Shown in pieces: positions 31,801-42,060 of a stretch of DNA of 64,000 nucleotides. Below the pieces are notes generated by a model. It did no database searches, was not told the origin of the DNA, and worked only from the letters and a program-made list of their open reading frames with translations. The position numbers and the translations under genes were made by a program. Every line of letters begins with the position of its first letter. Within the stretch, counting starts at the first letter, position 1. The DNA lies in the NCBI GenBank assembly GCA_963662175.1, contig OY759214.1, forward strand, positions 5,828,001 to 5,892,000. The letters run 5' to 3'. Origin of the DNA: Aradus depressus (taxonomy: Eukaryota > Arthropoda > Insecta > Hemiptera > Aradidae).

Positions 31801-34800
31801 TGACGAAGGGAGTGATAGTCAAGAACAGTTGGTAACTCCCACTCCTCAAATTAGTCTTGTAGCTATTAGAGTGAAATATTTGTTCTGTTTTATGTCTTTT
31901 CTCCACGTCACATCATATGACTTAAGAGTTATCTCCATCCCCAATTTCGAGTATATAGCTCCAACAGTTTCGACTGCGAGTTTCGATCTCCCAACTTTTT
32001 TCCCCTCTATATCTTTATAGAGAATTAACAACAAAATGTTATACATAGCTCTGTTTCATGTTTATTCTTTCAAATGGGTCAGATTCTATATTTCTACATT
32101 TTTATTTATTTTTTCAAATTTTCGCAATCTAATATAAGACTTGAAAAATTAATTTTACAGTTGCCAGAGATGGCCATAGAAGCCGCTAGCAGATACCTGC
32201 TCTCATGGGACACGTTCTGAAGAGTCGACTAGTCTCCTAGGAACAATTAGGGGATGATTAGTCCATCTGTGGAAGTGGACCACTGGACCATCCTAAAGTG
32301 TCAGTTTATATTCAGGCAACATCTGTATGATTGGGCAACTCTAAATATTTACCTAATTGAATGCTAAAATGAAGCCTTTTTTTTTTTTTTTTTTTTCCAG
32401 TTTTTCATTGAGCTACCGTAGTAGTGGTGCTTGTCCAGTCGATGAAGCCCCGTCCATATCTCACGTCAGACTTGTCGCACAAAATGGCAACAAAACTCAT
32501 CCTTAATGAAATTTTATCACCTTCAAGGCAACTTCTTATACTTGTTTCCTTAAAAAATCGCCGTTTTTGCGTAAAATTAAAATAAATTAATGTTTGTCGC
32601 AAGATTAGATCCTTCCAAAGAGCAGCAGAGCTACAATTTACTCCAAAATTTACTTTTTATTTTAATTTTTTTTCTTTCTGGAATTTAGCCTCAGCATTTT
32701 ACGCTCTTTAGTTGTTTATATTTTATTTTTGACAGAATCTAGTTTATGGGAAAATTGAGAAAAAAGGTTTTTCAAAATTCCTACACCCCTCATATTCCTC
32801 GATTCATAAGTAAGAAAATAGAATAGTCTCTCGATAGGAAATTTCACTCTCTACCATTGTGTCATATGCCATTTTGTCGTATCTATAGTCGGTCCAGAGC
32901 ACGAAAATACATAAAATAGCCATTCTTGGCACACCCCAATAGGGCGCGCTCAGAGCATTATTTTCGTGTTGCATCTGCTCCGATACAGTTGCTTTCTTAA
33001 AAAATGTGGACAACTTTTTTAGTGGAGCATTTTATGTTCTTTAGTCTTTATAATAATATATTTTTTCCTTAGGATTAATGGATATGAGAACGAAAAAACT
33101 GCTTAATATTATCATATAGTTTATATAGGTTGTAGATGATGACAAAATTTCATCACGCGGATTCTGTGTGCTATATGAACATATCAGACACTCATACTTT
33201 CGACCCAATTCAAAAACCCCTTCCTTCGCGCCCGGATTAGATCTACTATTGGTAGATAATATTACTTCTTTTTAAAATGATAAATAAATATTTAATACAT
33301 ATATTATTTTTAAACAAATGAATAAACCAAAGTAAAATGAGTCTTTAACAGAAGTTTTGCTGTTCTGTTGTAGCCAATTTTGACAAGGACGATAACGATA
33401 AAAAGACGGATGGATTCCATAGGCATAGATGTGAAAGCTCTGTATATATTGATCCAAATATTGAAGGTATATAACACTTATATTGTTAATTTTATCGTGA
33501 CATTGTACAAATATATATTTTTATTTTTTATCTGCATTAGTCTCAGTCAAATTTGGAAGTTTGTTTGTACAATGGCAACTTATGCTTTTAATTGCCTTCA
33601 TAGGTAAAAATAATGATTGCAAGTCTTTGAAGGGTTCCGTAGGTTGAGAAAAATGACATACGAGGCATGAAATTAATTGGTGTAATTTTATTTTATTTAT
33701 TTATTTTTCAGTGAAAATTCCAATATTTTTCATTGGAATTTTCAAGTTTTCCAGATCGCTGGACTCCATAATGAGCATGTGTAACAACTGTCTGCAACAA
33801 CTTGTAAGTTGTTCCCCAGCGCAAATTGACCAACTGAATTTCCACTCTCTCTCTGAAACCTATCCACTGATTTGGTTGAAAATCATTTGGTCTTACTCAG
33901 GGATTTCTTAATCCTCGTAATACATTTCGGGTTTACATTCATTAAATCAATAGTTACTATAGTTTTTTGAGTTGAGCACACTATCTCTGATCCCTACTTC
34001 CCTTCAGGCGATCTGGCTGAAAATTGATAGGGGGATTATAAAGGGGAATCACATAACTAAACTTCCACAACATGGACCTCTGGGGACAAGGGCACGTCAG
34101 CAACCAACTCAAGCCACACTGAACCTATAGGCTGTCTGTGACGTCCATCTTCCACCTCTTATATAGTCCAGACAACACTAGGGGGCAGTTTATCCATGCC
34201 CCAGCGCCGGCACCCAATTGGACATTGTCAAATCCCAGATGGACACTCGGGAGTAATTTATATGAACCCGAAAAATACTTTTTGGGTCTAATCCAGCTAT
34301 GGTCCATTCTTACTATCACACTGTTGACCTAATCCTAGTCAGGTAATTGACGAAGATGAAAAGAGTCCCTCTTTTATAGTTGGTACCTGGTTACTTCCGT
34401 ATTCCATACATTATTATTTATTATAAAGAATATAAATGGAACGATTCGCACATTTATTACATTACAAGACAGATACACAGAAAGACAGACGCGGTACAAA
34501 AAGTATTTTGACCTGAAGCCCAAAGTTGTTAAGGAAATTTTGAAATCCAAGACCACAACATTTTTGGCTCTCAGAAGGAAGCCGATATCGTTCTGCGGTA
34601 AAGGAGGGGAGGGGGGTTTATAGATTGCAACTTACCATCTATAGTGGAGACCACGAGTTAGAGATCCTGAATGGTGGGGGAAAGGAAGAGTGGTGGGGGA
34701 GCCATTTGCCGATATCGCTCTGCGGTAAATCCTCTCACATCGGGGTTAAAAGTTAAACCGAAAAAATATATGAAAATAATTGAAGATTGTTAACACTTAT

Positions 34801-37800
34801 TTTCACAAAAAACAAAAAAAAAAAAAGGTCATATCACTTACTATCAGAGCGCTCTTTCGTCGCTCTGCTGGTCATGAGTCCGACTCTACTATGGGAGTCC
34901 TGAATTTTGCCCTCCCTAAATTTTTATTCACAGTATCTGACATCGTACAGGATTGAGGCCATCCGAAGGACGTCGTGCTCAAGGTTTTTTTTATCTCCCA
35001 GATGCAATCTTGAGCACACTAAGCGAGCATGCTACCTCTGAGCTACCCTCAAAAACATAATAATTATGATAAAATATTGTCCCAATGCACCATCAAAAAA
35101 GTAGTTTACGTCATGAACGGCAGAATTTTTAAATTCACAGTTCATTTTTCAACAAATTAATTTTCTTGGAAGATGTTAAATGCCCTCCAATCTTTTCCAC
35201 TCATACGTATATATAAAAAAAAAAAAGAAAACATTTTTTATTCATTAATAAATATTAATCAGAAACACCAAAATATTTTTCACATTTCTCAGAAAATGGA
35301 TAGTTATTAACAATGAATTATAGCTGTGTATTATGTTGTTATTGCATTGTATATTTGTTATTAATTTTCTTAATTAGGGGCGTTAAAGTATTACGTAACG
35401 CAATTTTTGAAGATTTTTGACCCTCCCTCCCCCCCATGTAACGCGCCGTAACGTTTTTCTGTACCCCCCTCCCCCTCCCTAAATTCCCCGTAAAACATAA
35501 ACGAAGAGGGTTGCCAACTTGGGAGAACAAAATAAAAATGGCGTACAATACAATCGAGGAATTCCCCGTAAAACATAAACGAAAAGGGTTGCCAACTTGG
35601 GAGATTTTAATTCCCTAGTTTCCCCCCTCCCGCCCCTGTAACGCATCGTAACGTTTTACAAGATCCCCCCTCCCCTCCCAAATTGCGTTACGTAATACTT
35701 GAACGCCCCCTTATTGTAATTAACGTTATTATTGGGAGATCATTCTTTCTTAAATTGTTTATCTTATCTTTTACACAATCTTAAACTATCTCATACGCTA
35801 TACGGAGGGTATGTTATGTAACTGTGTATGCTTGTGGAAGGGGAAGGTGAGCACTTAGGGACGTCTAATTAACTAATCGGGGAAATAAATAATTAGGGGC
35901 CACCGCTAAATTAATGTATATGAGGCGATATTCATAGATTTTCAATCCCTCTCTCTCCCCCCCCCCCCCCCCCCCCTCCTTATCTCCTCTCTCCCCTATG
36001 TATGAACCTATAAGATATTCAAATCCCCCTCCTCTCTTCCCCCTTCACGTAACATTCGATATTGAACTAGAAAATTCATTTATTTTCAAATTATGTATTT
36101 TCTTTTTTATTAATACTGTAAGATATATATCATAAACGTTATGTATTTCGTCTATGAGACAATCTTTGGTCATGAAAATTTAATTTTTTTTTCATCCCTG
36201 AGGGAACACTCGAATATATTTTGTAATGTTTAGCATAACTTTAGCGTTTAAGTGAATTTTTATTCGAAAAATGTACTATTGTCAATAGATCCCCCCTCCC
36301 CCTCCTACCCGCAAGAAATATACAGTGAAATTTTACAATGACACGTCCCCCCTCTCCCTCCAAGCTCTACCTAATTTCCGGATGGTTCCGAATTAAATTA
36401 GAAATTTTTTTCAGATTTATAAATCGTGTGGGATGGGGACCCCATAATTATTCCAAAAACCAAAATTTAAATTGAAGATCCGTTCTCTTAATTTTGAGGA
36501 TTTAACCCTATTCATGCCTAACCATACCACCCATTATAGAAGATTGCATACAGAGGTGATTCGCCTGCAACTTTGCACAGAAGTGGTTCAATCGTTTTAC
36601 TTTATTTCATAAGATTTATTTAAGATAATTTTTTCCGGGGATTCTTACAAGACTTTGCTTCATTCGGAAGATACTTTTCGGATGAGTACACCTCCCTTTC
36701 TCGGATCTCTGTTATAGTCCTGAAATATCGGGATAGAAAGGAGAAATATCTGAAGGAATTACAGAAAAAAAAAAAAAAAACGAACCTACCTGTTCAAGAA
36801 TCACTAAGATTTACTTTATTTCAGATATGACGAGCTGTTTAGTGGAGCCATCTTGTAAGTTTTTCTTAAAAAAAAAAAAATTAATAACATTTTATAGTTG
36901 TTATTTAATTTATACTTTTCATTATATATCAGTCAGTTTTCTGGTAAGGCACTATAAGGATCGGGAGTTGAGGAGCCAGAAAAGAATTGACTTGGGTGTG
37001 GAGACAGACAGGTTGCTTCGGTTCGGAGTCAGGTCTTTTTTTTCGATTCAACTTTTCGATTCTATGGACACTAAATAACAAACGATATATAGGTCAACCC
37101 CGTAATATATACCTAAAAATATGAACTATTCTAACAAATATACAAATTAGGTAACATGCAAGAAATTTTTTTTTTTTTTTAACTGTAAGAAAACCTTAAA
37201 ATAGGTTTATTTATCTTCTTAGATTTTGTATATTGCCAAAAATTAAATAAACAATGAATAATTAATACATTTAATTTTAACTAGAGCCTAAAGTCTTATC
37301 GCTCACAATCAATTTATGGTTTAATTTATTTTGTATGACTACACTTTCCTTAAATTTAAAAATTACCGTGATCGTATTAGATTTTGTACGTAGGGATTAC
37401 TGCATTTTTTGTATTATGTTATTTTTTAAATTTTATTTTCTCTAAATGTTTTATAAATTGTTTTTATTACTTATTTATTTGAATTTGTTTTATGTATGAT
37501 ATTAAGAAAGACAGCACTAAAAATAAATGTATTCATACAGCATTTATCTTATTGTAAGATAAGCACAATATTGAATATTGCCTGCGATTGGAAGGCTATG
37601 CTAACCAGCAATGTAATGTGTTAAGCGCGATGGTAAATGAGGGCATATGAGACTGAGAAAAAAGACTGGGAATTGAGAAAGAATTATATTTTATTATATA
37701 TTTTCCGATGTTTTTTTCTCAATCGTTTCCAGATCATTAGACTCCTTATTTCATCATGCGTTTGATACTTAAATGCTAGGTCCAAAATTCATCTTCTGTT

Positions 37801-40231
37801 GGGCCGAGCGAACGGTAGTGAACTCAATATACTTATTTCTTTCGTAGAACATCAGCAAAGCTATTGTTGACTGCGCAACTGTACGGAATAATGATGTCAT
37901 ATCAATAATAACCTGACAATGGCGTACGGTACTTAGGACTCCGGACAGACAAACCAACAAACATGTTTCGCAGACACGATGGAGAGTGAAAGGACTATTT
38001 AAACTACTCGTACAAGCGATCTCAACTTCGCCTCAGCCACAAACTGAGTGTTTACGGTACCATTATCAGAACTATCTATACATATGGCGTTCAGTTCTTG
38101 GGGTCTACTAAGGTCTCTATAAAATTCTTGAAACATTCACACTACGCTTATTCTCGCTATTCTCACTACGCTTCAAACAGAAGATTACTAAGCGACCTAA
38201 ACATACCAGTCTTCTACGAATTCACACAAGTTGATCCAATCCGAACACACTAGTGGGATCAATGTCTGTCCGGTCCTTGACGGTCAACCCTCCATGTCGT
38301 GGGCCGCATGACCTCCTGCCTGAGGGGGACCCCTAGAGGTGATCTTGACTAGTCGCTCATGAAGTGATCCAAGTGTTTTTTTCATGAGTACTCTGCGTCA
38401 TTGTTTCTTCAATTCTCGCCATTTGTCCCAAAATATCTAATTAATTGTGAAATGTCATAATGCTTAAAATACTCCTAAATAATGTAATGTATCGATATGA
38501 AACATTGTACATAGATTACACTGTCCTAAAATTTAATTTTTTTTATTTTCTCTACAGGTATACTGAGTGATTCTTATAGAAACCTCGCAGAATCTGAATC
38601 TGAACTACCAGACACAAATCTGAAGTTATATTCTAAAATGTTAAACCTAAATGTTTCGATTCCAGTAAAGCCACTAAGAAAAAAGGGATGATAATTATAT
38701 TGTAATGATAAACTGACAATTGGTTCATATCTTCTATACGCCCAAAGTTACAACATATTAAAATTTCTCTGCGATCAGCTTGCGACTGCTTGGAAAAGTA
38801 GCGAACGAAATTGTTTTTACTTGAAATCGGCTCCGAGACGACTAAACTAATTCGGGATCAAATTAATGTTTCTTAAATATATTCGAACTAAACACATGTC
38901 AGTTTTTGTTTCTTAAAAAAAAAAAAACAGACAATTTCTCGTCGATACACTGAAATATCGGTAGTTAGTTTGGTTTTTGAGTACAACCCCTTACCTCTGC
39001 CCCCCCCCCCCCCCCCCCCCCCTTCAATTTGGCCGATTCACTTGAAAGGGTTCTCAAAACATTTATAAAATTTCGTGCCAATTACATAACTTCCCTTATG
39101 CTTTGTTTAGTTTAGCTGGAGATGTAATAATATCATATAGAACAGTTTCATTTACAATTCAAGTTAAATTTTGGGTGGATTATTTTTACAGAGTATTAAA
39201 ATTGTTAATTTTATTTTGATATATCACGAAGGTTGGCCATCTTCCTGAACTTTCATGACTACACATAAATGCCATTGTTATAACCACGACTACACAGATT
39301 GATATTTTTCTTCGATTACTTTATTGACTGATTATATTCCTCAGGAACATTAAAATTTATCATTTTTATTTAGGTAAGGTTCGATACTTGAGAGGGTCCA
39401 ACGGAACCCTAATGTTCTCGCCAAACCGCCACAGCAAAATATTTCCTAAACCGTTAATACTAGCGAAGTGAAATATTGACAAAATGTGTAAAGTGTAAAT
39501 TACCCCAACGTACAGTTGTCAAAATTTTGTAAGTAAACAATTAAAGGGGGTTGCCATGAATTTTTTTTTATATTGATGAGCTTACTGAGTAGAATATGTC
39601 ACTATTTTTAATTTCATTTTTCATCTCAAAAATTGCGTCTGTAGGATGCTCGGAATGGCGATTTCAATGTCCTCCCTACACCCTTTCCTCTACCTCAGAA
39701 AGTAATCACTGAAAAAATCGTAAAGGTAACCTTTTATGATCCTAGAAATTGCAAATACTGTTTTGAATTTGAGAATAATTCTGTACACTAAGGATCTCCT
39801 CCCCCTCTGATTTTGATAACCTTGAAATATGTTGTCGAGGTCATTGCCCTGTAAACTGTACAGAAACCCTAGGAACATAAAGCCTTCGTAGGTCACTGAT
39901 GATGTTCTCACATACCTCTTTACTTTTCTATAATCCTATCTCGCTTCTTTAACTAAATTACTAACTTTCGTTTCTTTGTTCTAGTGTCGGACATGAGTGT
40001 GGAGGGCGGAGGTGGAGGCGGCAACGGAGGCAGCCTGACCCGACGACGGTGCCCCACACAGAGCCGACACGTCCGGCCAACCCTCCCCCAGTCGGACCTC
40101 CGGCTCCAGTGGAAACGGATCCTTCTTCTTATCATTGCCATCACGGTGCACAACATCCCTGAGGGACTTGCGGTGGGGGTGGGATTCGGAGCCATTGGCA
40201 CTGCTCACTCAGCCTCCTTTCACAATGCAAG
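25779..40231 (+). CDS. SLC39A11: SLC39A11 (ZIP11) zinc transporter, 5' part, continues beyond window
   Basis: Secure coding pieces are 25779-25886, 26907-27141 and 39985-40231; a 30-nt piece at 36825-36854 is a phase-matched candidate. The N-terminus [16 protein letters not shown] and the block [20 protein letters not shown] match ZIP11 closely. Exon 39985-40231 carries [20 protein letters not shown], which contains the HNxPEG metal-site signature of membrane segment 4. ZIP11 is a GufA-subfamily ZIP carrier moving zinc, and probably other divalent metals, into the cytosol; mammalian ZIP11 is reported in Golgi and nucleus. Membrane segments 1 to 4 are encoded here. The IGIQNFPEG half-site and segments 5 to 8 must lie right of 64000, so the intron from 40232 exceeds 23.7 kb. 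The cytosolic loop between segments 3 and 4 is shorter than in vertebrates unless exons were missed. Confidence 0.93.
25887..26906. other. ZIP11 intron 1
   Basis: AT-rich intron. Apart from the 73-bp duplication it holds a T run at 26753-26772 and part of a dispersed repeat with the phrase TTTCGTGTCGA near 26630. No gene recognised. Confidence 0.5.
26242..26391. repeat. 73-bp direct tandem duplication
   Basis: Two identical 73-bp copies (AACATAAAAACAATGTTTAC ... GATGTCCCTCAG) in ZIP11 intron 1. The lack of differences suggests a recent event. Confidence 0.92.
26907..27141 (+). CDS. SLC39A11: ZIP11 coding exon 2 (membrane segments 2 and 3)
   Basis: 235 nt, phase 0 to 1, TTCTCTAG acceptor and ATTAG|GTTGGT donor. 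It encodes [20 protein letters not shown], then a loop, then [20 protein letters not shown]. An earlier donor (ATGG|GTATTG) is possible but would drop the ESPNLLL tail. The exon is far more GC-rich than the surrounding intron. A degenerate second copy of its 3' half lies at 27308-28010. Confidence 0.93.
27230..27306 (-). repeat. Dispersed repeat end with CTGATGA motif
   Basis: The minus strand reads CTGATGATGGTATAATGCCA then AAACAGGTAGTAAATGTATA and an end containing GTGGAATAGACAATAC. It directly abuts the degenerate exon-2 copy at 27308. Confidence 0.7.
27308..28010 (+). pseudogene. Broken second copy of ZIP11 exon 2, split by a transposon
   Basis: 27308-27371 matches 27030-27112 of exon 2 (TGCCTTCATCCCAGCCTTCC, then TCGTCGTTGATATTTTAATA) with internal deletions. 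27970-28010 matches 27115-27155, including the donor (CCCAAATTTACTAGTAGGTT). The frame is broken after about ten codons. A 594-bp TA-flanked element sits between the halves. The intact donor copy is retained, but no acceptor for this copy was seen. Confidence 0.85.
27374..27967. mobile_element. Pogo/Tc1-mariner-like MITE, 594 bp, in a TA site
   Basis: The ends CAGTGTAAACTC and GAGTTTACACTG are perfect 12-bp inverted repeats, followed by looser ATTTAACGACA-like subterminal similarity. TA dinucleotides flank at 27372-27373 and 27968-27969. The interior has no transposase frame. Ends starting CAGT and a TA target are typical of pogo/Tigger-type elements; the family assignment is inferred from this. 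Confidence 0.85.
28011..28755. other. ZIP11 intron with a dispersed unclassified repeat
   Basis: 28060-28410 contains the recurring module that ends in ACTTCGTATAGTTGGGGAAG. The same module is seen near 31440-31710, 38940-39125 and 45480-45930. No gene. Confidence 0.5.
28757..29519 (-). mobile_element. Jockey-clade LINE reverse-transcriptase relic
   Basis: The minus strand reads [20 protein letters not shown] (RT motif A region), GIPSYRLGI, then [14 protein letters not shown], then the catalytic box as YADGTLL instead of YADD. A stop/frameshift follows, and further on [17 protein letters not shown] is seen. The loss of the second catalytic Asp and the stop show it is inactive. It lies in the ZIP11 intron. 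Confidence 0.9.
29520..30190. other. AT-rich intron, nothing recognised
   Basis: No motif-bearing frame, tandem repeat or RNA gene was recognised. Confidence 0.45.
30191..30237 (+). other. Possible cryptic exon in the ZIP11 intron
   Basis: TTTCCCGCAG acceptor and TTAAT|GTATGT donor frame 47 nt. In ZIP11 phase it would read [16 protein letters not shown], phase 1 to 0. It does not connect in phase with the 39985 exon without an additional exon, and no homology is known. Confidence 0.2.
30840..31130 (+). mobile_element. tRNA-derived SINE, near-complete copy
   Basis: It begins at GAGGCCCTTTAGTTTATTTT, passes CTTAAGCACGCTGTCCTTCG, GGGACGTTAAGTGATGGTCC and CCCTAGGTGAATAAAAATTT, and ends GCCCGGGCATGAGTCATAA. 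It is one of the best preserved copies; compare 41220-41520. Confidence 0.82.
31131..34839. other. ZIP11 intron with dispersed repeat modules
   Basis: 31440-31710 and 33810-34060 carry the unclassified module with ATTTCGTGTCGATA and CTGGGGAAA phrases. At 32161 a TTTTACAG acceptor opens [19 protein letters not shown] followed by TGA, a possible alternative terminal exon in phase with 30191-30237 but without homology. Duplicated phrase GCCGATATCGCTCTGCGGTA occurs near 34582 and 34712. No gene recognised. Confidence 0.4.
34840..35045 (-). mobile_element. SINE fragment (GGGACGTTAA family), reverse
   Basis: The reverse copy contains the 3' module (ACTATCAGAGCGCTCTTTCG), GTCCGACTCTACTATGGGAG and a GACATCGTACAGG block, then a decayed 5' part. 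Confidence 0.7.
35376..35712. mobile_element. MITE with TATTACGTAACGC terminal inverted repeats
   Basis: The left end GGGGCGTTAAAGTATTACGT and the right end (complement at 35680-35712) pair over about 30 bp, and CGTAACGTTTT also pairs subterminally. Inside, a phrase of about 45 bp (CCCCGTAAAACATAAACGAA) is directly duplicated near 35485 and 35562. C-rich blocks lie between. Confidence 0.8.
35713..36824. other. Intron with long pyrimidine tracts
   Basis: An almost pure C run at 35957-35979 and repeated CCCCTCCCCCTCC tracts near 35990, 36030, 36290 and 36350. No gene. Confidence 0.5.
36825..36854 (+). CDS. SLC39A11: ZIP11 candidate 30-nt microexon
   Basis: TTTATTTCAG acceptor and ATCTT|GTAAGT donor, both strong. 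Length 30 and phase 1 to 1 link exon 2 and the 39985 exon exactly, giving [11 protein letters not shown] across the joins. There is no recognisable homology because the loop is poorly conserved. If it is not used, exon 2 could join 39985 directly in the same phase. Confidence 0.35.
36933..37075 (+). other. Coding-like segment in the ZIP11 intron
   Basis: After TATATATCAG, the open frame reads [20 protein letters not shown] and then [11 protein letters not shown]. It is hydrophilic and balanced in composition like the cytosolic loop of ZIP11. Possible donors (GACAG|GTTGCT, TTGG|GTGTGG) do not give a clear phase fit with both flanking exons. It could be a loop exon, an exon of another isoform, or chance. 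Confidence 0.28.
37990..38330 (+). mobile_element. Jockey-clade LINE ORF2 C-terminal relic
   Basis: The plus-strand frame reads [20 protein letters not shown], then [20 protein letters not shown] and a TAG at 38251. This matches the Jockey-clade thumb block (...YKTIIRPIWTYGIQLW...) and the LSDLNIP segment. Decayed coding continues to about 38330 with the TE 3' end. Only the C-terminal third is present. Confidence 0.85.
38340..39984. other. ZIP11 intron, low-complexity and dispersed repeat
   Basis: C run at 39001-39022 inside an unclassified dispersed module (38940-39125). The rest is AT-rich with no recognised gene. Confidence 0.45.
39985..40231 (+). CDS. SLC39A11: ZIP11 coding exon with HNIPEG motif (membrane segment 4)
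   Basis: 247 nt, phase 1 to 2, TTGTTCTAG acceptor and GCAAG|GTACGT donor. It encodes a Gly-rich start ([12 protein letters not shown]), a basic loop, then [20 protein letters not shown] and [20 protein letters not shown]. His and Glu of HNIPEG are the expected binuclear-centre ligands. Confidence 0.95.
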
Positions 40232-40461
40232 GTACGTTAGGTGGCCCCGCGCCAAAAAATCTTCACACAAGTATCAGAAGAGTTCAAAACAAAAGTACAA
40301 TCTTACTTGAAAAAGACTATACGCCTCGATGTTTTTTACTTAATGTACTGAATTACAGGAAAGAGAAACTAGAAAAAGTCCCTTTCACTCTAGCAATCGC
40401 GGTGCTTGCATCCGATATCCCGTCAACTACTCAAACGTTGTCTTCCCACTGTTTATTTTAG

Positions 40462-40510
40462 GTTTTCCTACTCTACGTGATCATCAGTAGCACCCTGAAA
40501 CACTCTCAGA
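40462..40510 (+). other. Possible cryptic exon after ZIP11 HNIPEG exon
   Basis: TTATTTTAG acceptor and CTCAGA|GTAAGT donor, both strong, enclose 49 nt reading VFLLYVIISSTLKHSQ in one frame. In the phase left by the previous exon it would hit a stop, and it does not match the expected next ZIP11 segment (NLAIGIGIQNFPEG-like). It may be a poison exon or coincidence. Confidence 0.25.
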
Positions 40511-40854
40511 GTAAGTTATGCCACTAATGATGACACATTTCATTATAATAGCATAGAGCAGATGTTAGCTTTTGCACTGTGTGACTTAGCAACGTAACAA
40601 TCATCGCCAAACGTTGTTCACGGCAGCTCGTCATTTGACCAGCCTTACTTTACTCACTAATTTCTCCGTTAAATTATCTACAAAAGTGTTTTTTTCATGA
40701 TGGCTCTTCTTTATAACAAGAAACTTGCTCTTCGTTTATTAAGTTAAATTCATTTCCAAATAAAATCCTTCTGCGCAGCCTCCTAACAGTGAAAAACATT
40801 CCCAATAGAGAACTCCACACTTTTTTAATGTAATAAATAAATGTCAAAAAACTT

Positions 40855-41050
40855 TGAGTCCGCCGTCCTTCGGATGGGATAATAAGCGATGGTCCCGAAC
40901 CGGTTCGATGTCAGGTACTCGTTAAAAACCTCTACCCTAGATGAATAAAATATCACTGCTCAGTCGAGCTCATCTTCAGCATAGCCACGAAAGAGCGCTC
41001 TGGTAGTAGGCGATATGATCTTATAGTTAAAGCCCGATCATGAGTCACAA
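40855..41050 (+). mobile_element. SINE (GGGACGTTAA family), partial
   Basis: Forward copy from GTCCTTCGGATGGGA, through CGATGTCAGGTACTCGTTAA and CTACCCTAGATGAATAAAA, to GCCCGATCATGAGTCA. It lacks the 5' tRNA-like part. Confidence 0.72.
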
Positions 41051-41219
41051 TAACTAACTAATTATAAAATTATATGGATTTCTGGTCAAACAACTAAATC
41101 AGTCCGACCACACTTTAGCCAAACCTTGAACAATGTTTTGCCTATAAGATTAACTGAAGATATTTCCTCCTTCAACTCTGTGAATAGGCACATCAGGATA
41201 TACACCTAAGAATGTTCTT

Positions 41220-41522
41220 GCTTACTGAGTTCAAGATCGCTGGTTCGATACGCGGCTGAGGCCCTTAGTTTATTTTATCTGGGAGGTAAAATAAACTTAA
41301 GCACTCCGACCCTTGGGCGGGACGTTAAGCTATGGTTCCGCCCGTGTACGATGTCAGATACTCGTTAAAGACCCCTACCCTAGGTGAATAAAAATTTAGG
41401 GTAGGCAAAATTTAGGACTCTCACAGTAGAGTCGGGCTCATGTCCACCAGAGTGACCAAGAGCGCTCTGGTAATAGGCGATATGACCTTGAAGTTAAAGC
41501 CCGGGCACATGAGTCATAATGG
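41220..41522 (+). mobile_element. tRNA-derived SINE, full-length-like copy
   Basis: It starts near ACTGAGTTCAAGATCGCTGG with B-box-like GGTTCGATACG and continues with GCTGAGGCCCTTAGTTTATT, CCCTTGGGCGGGACGTTAAG, CGATGTCAGATACTCGTTAA, CCTAGGTGAATAAAAATTTA and the CTGGTAATAGGCGATATGAC module, ending at GAGTCATAA. It is the most complete family member in the window. Confidence 0.8.
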
Positions 41523-42060
41523 CATATGAGGATATGTATTATCGTATGGGACATCTTTCTTACAGTGAAATAAACAAATAAAAAAATTGCACTTTGAGTT
41601 TAGATAATAAAGTATCTTTGCGGTTTTCTCCTTTATCTACTAATATCGATCTCGAAACTTGAAAAGAACCAGCTGAGAACAAAAATAGTAGGATTAAAGG
41701 TTGTGCCTGGTGGACATTTTTAGAACAATTAAGCCATTTAGCGTAATGAGCCTGGGTCATGTGCTATTTCTGTTTCTATAGAGCCTCACGATTCTCTATT
41801 TTTAGAGGCTTCCCTAACTTTTCTCTTTATGAATCAATTTAGCCACTTCTCCAGAACGGTAAAGAACGTGATGAATTAGAAGTGAAGGAGTAACAGTGAC
41901 GCTAGCATCGCCCGCCTAATCAATGTCCATTTGTCGTGATCTATTGATTTTGTTTGGCTTCATGGGTTTTAGACCGAAGTATGAAACTCTTCTAATAAAA
42001 AAATGATCTTAGTCTGTTTCTTTAGATTTCTTGTAAAACTAATATAGCTATTCAATGATT

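Noticed and set aside
40135..40461. Alternative plus-strand frame over the ZIP11 HNIPEG exon
   Set aside because: Out of frame with the conserved [13 protein letters not shown] segment and runs through the donor into the intron.
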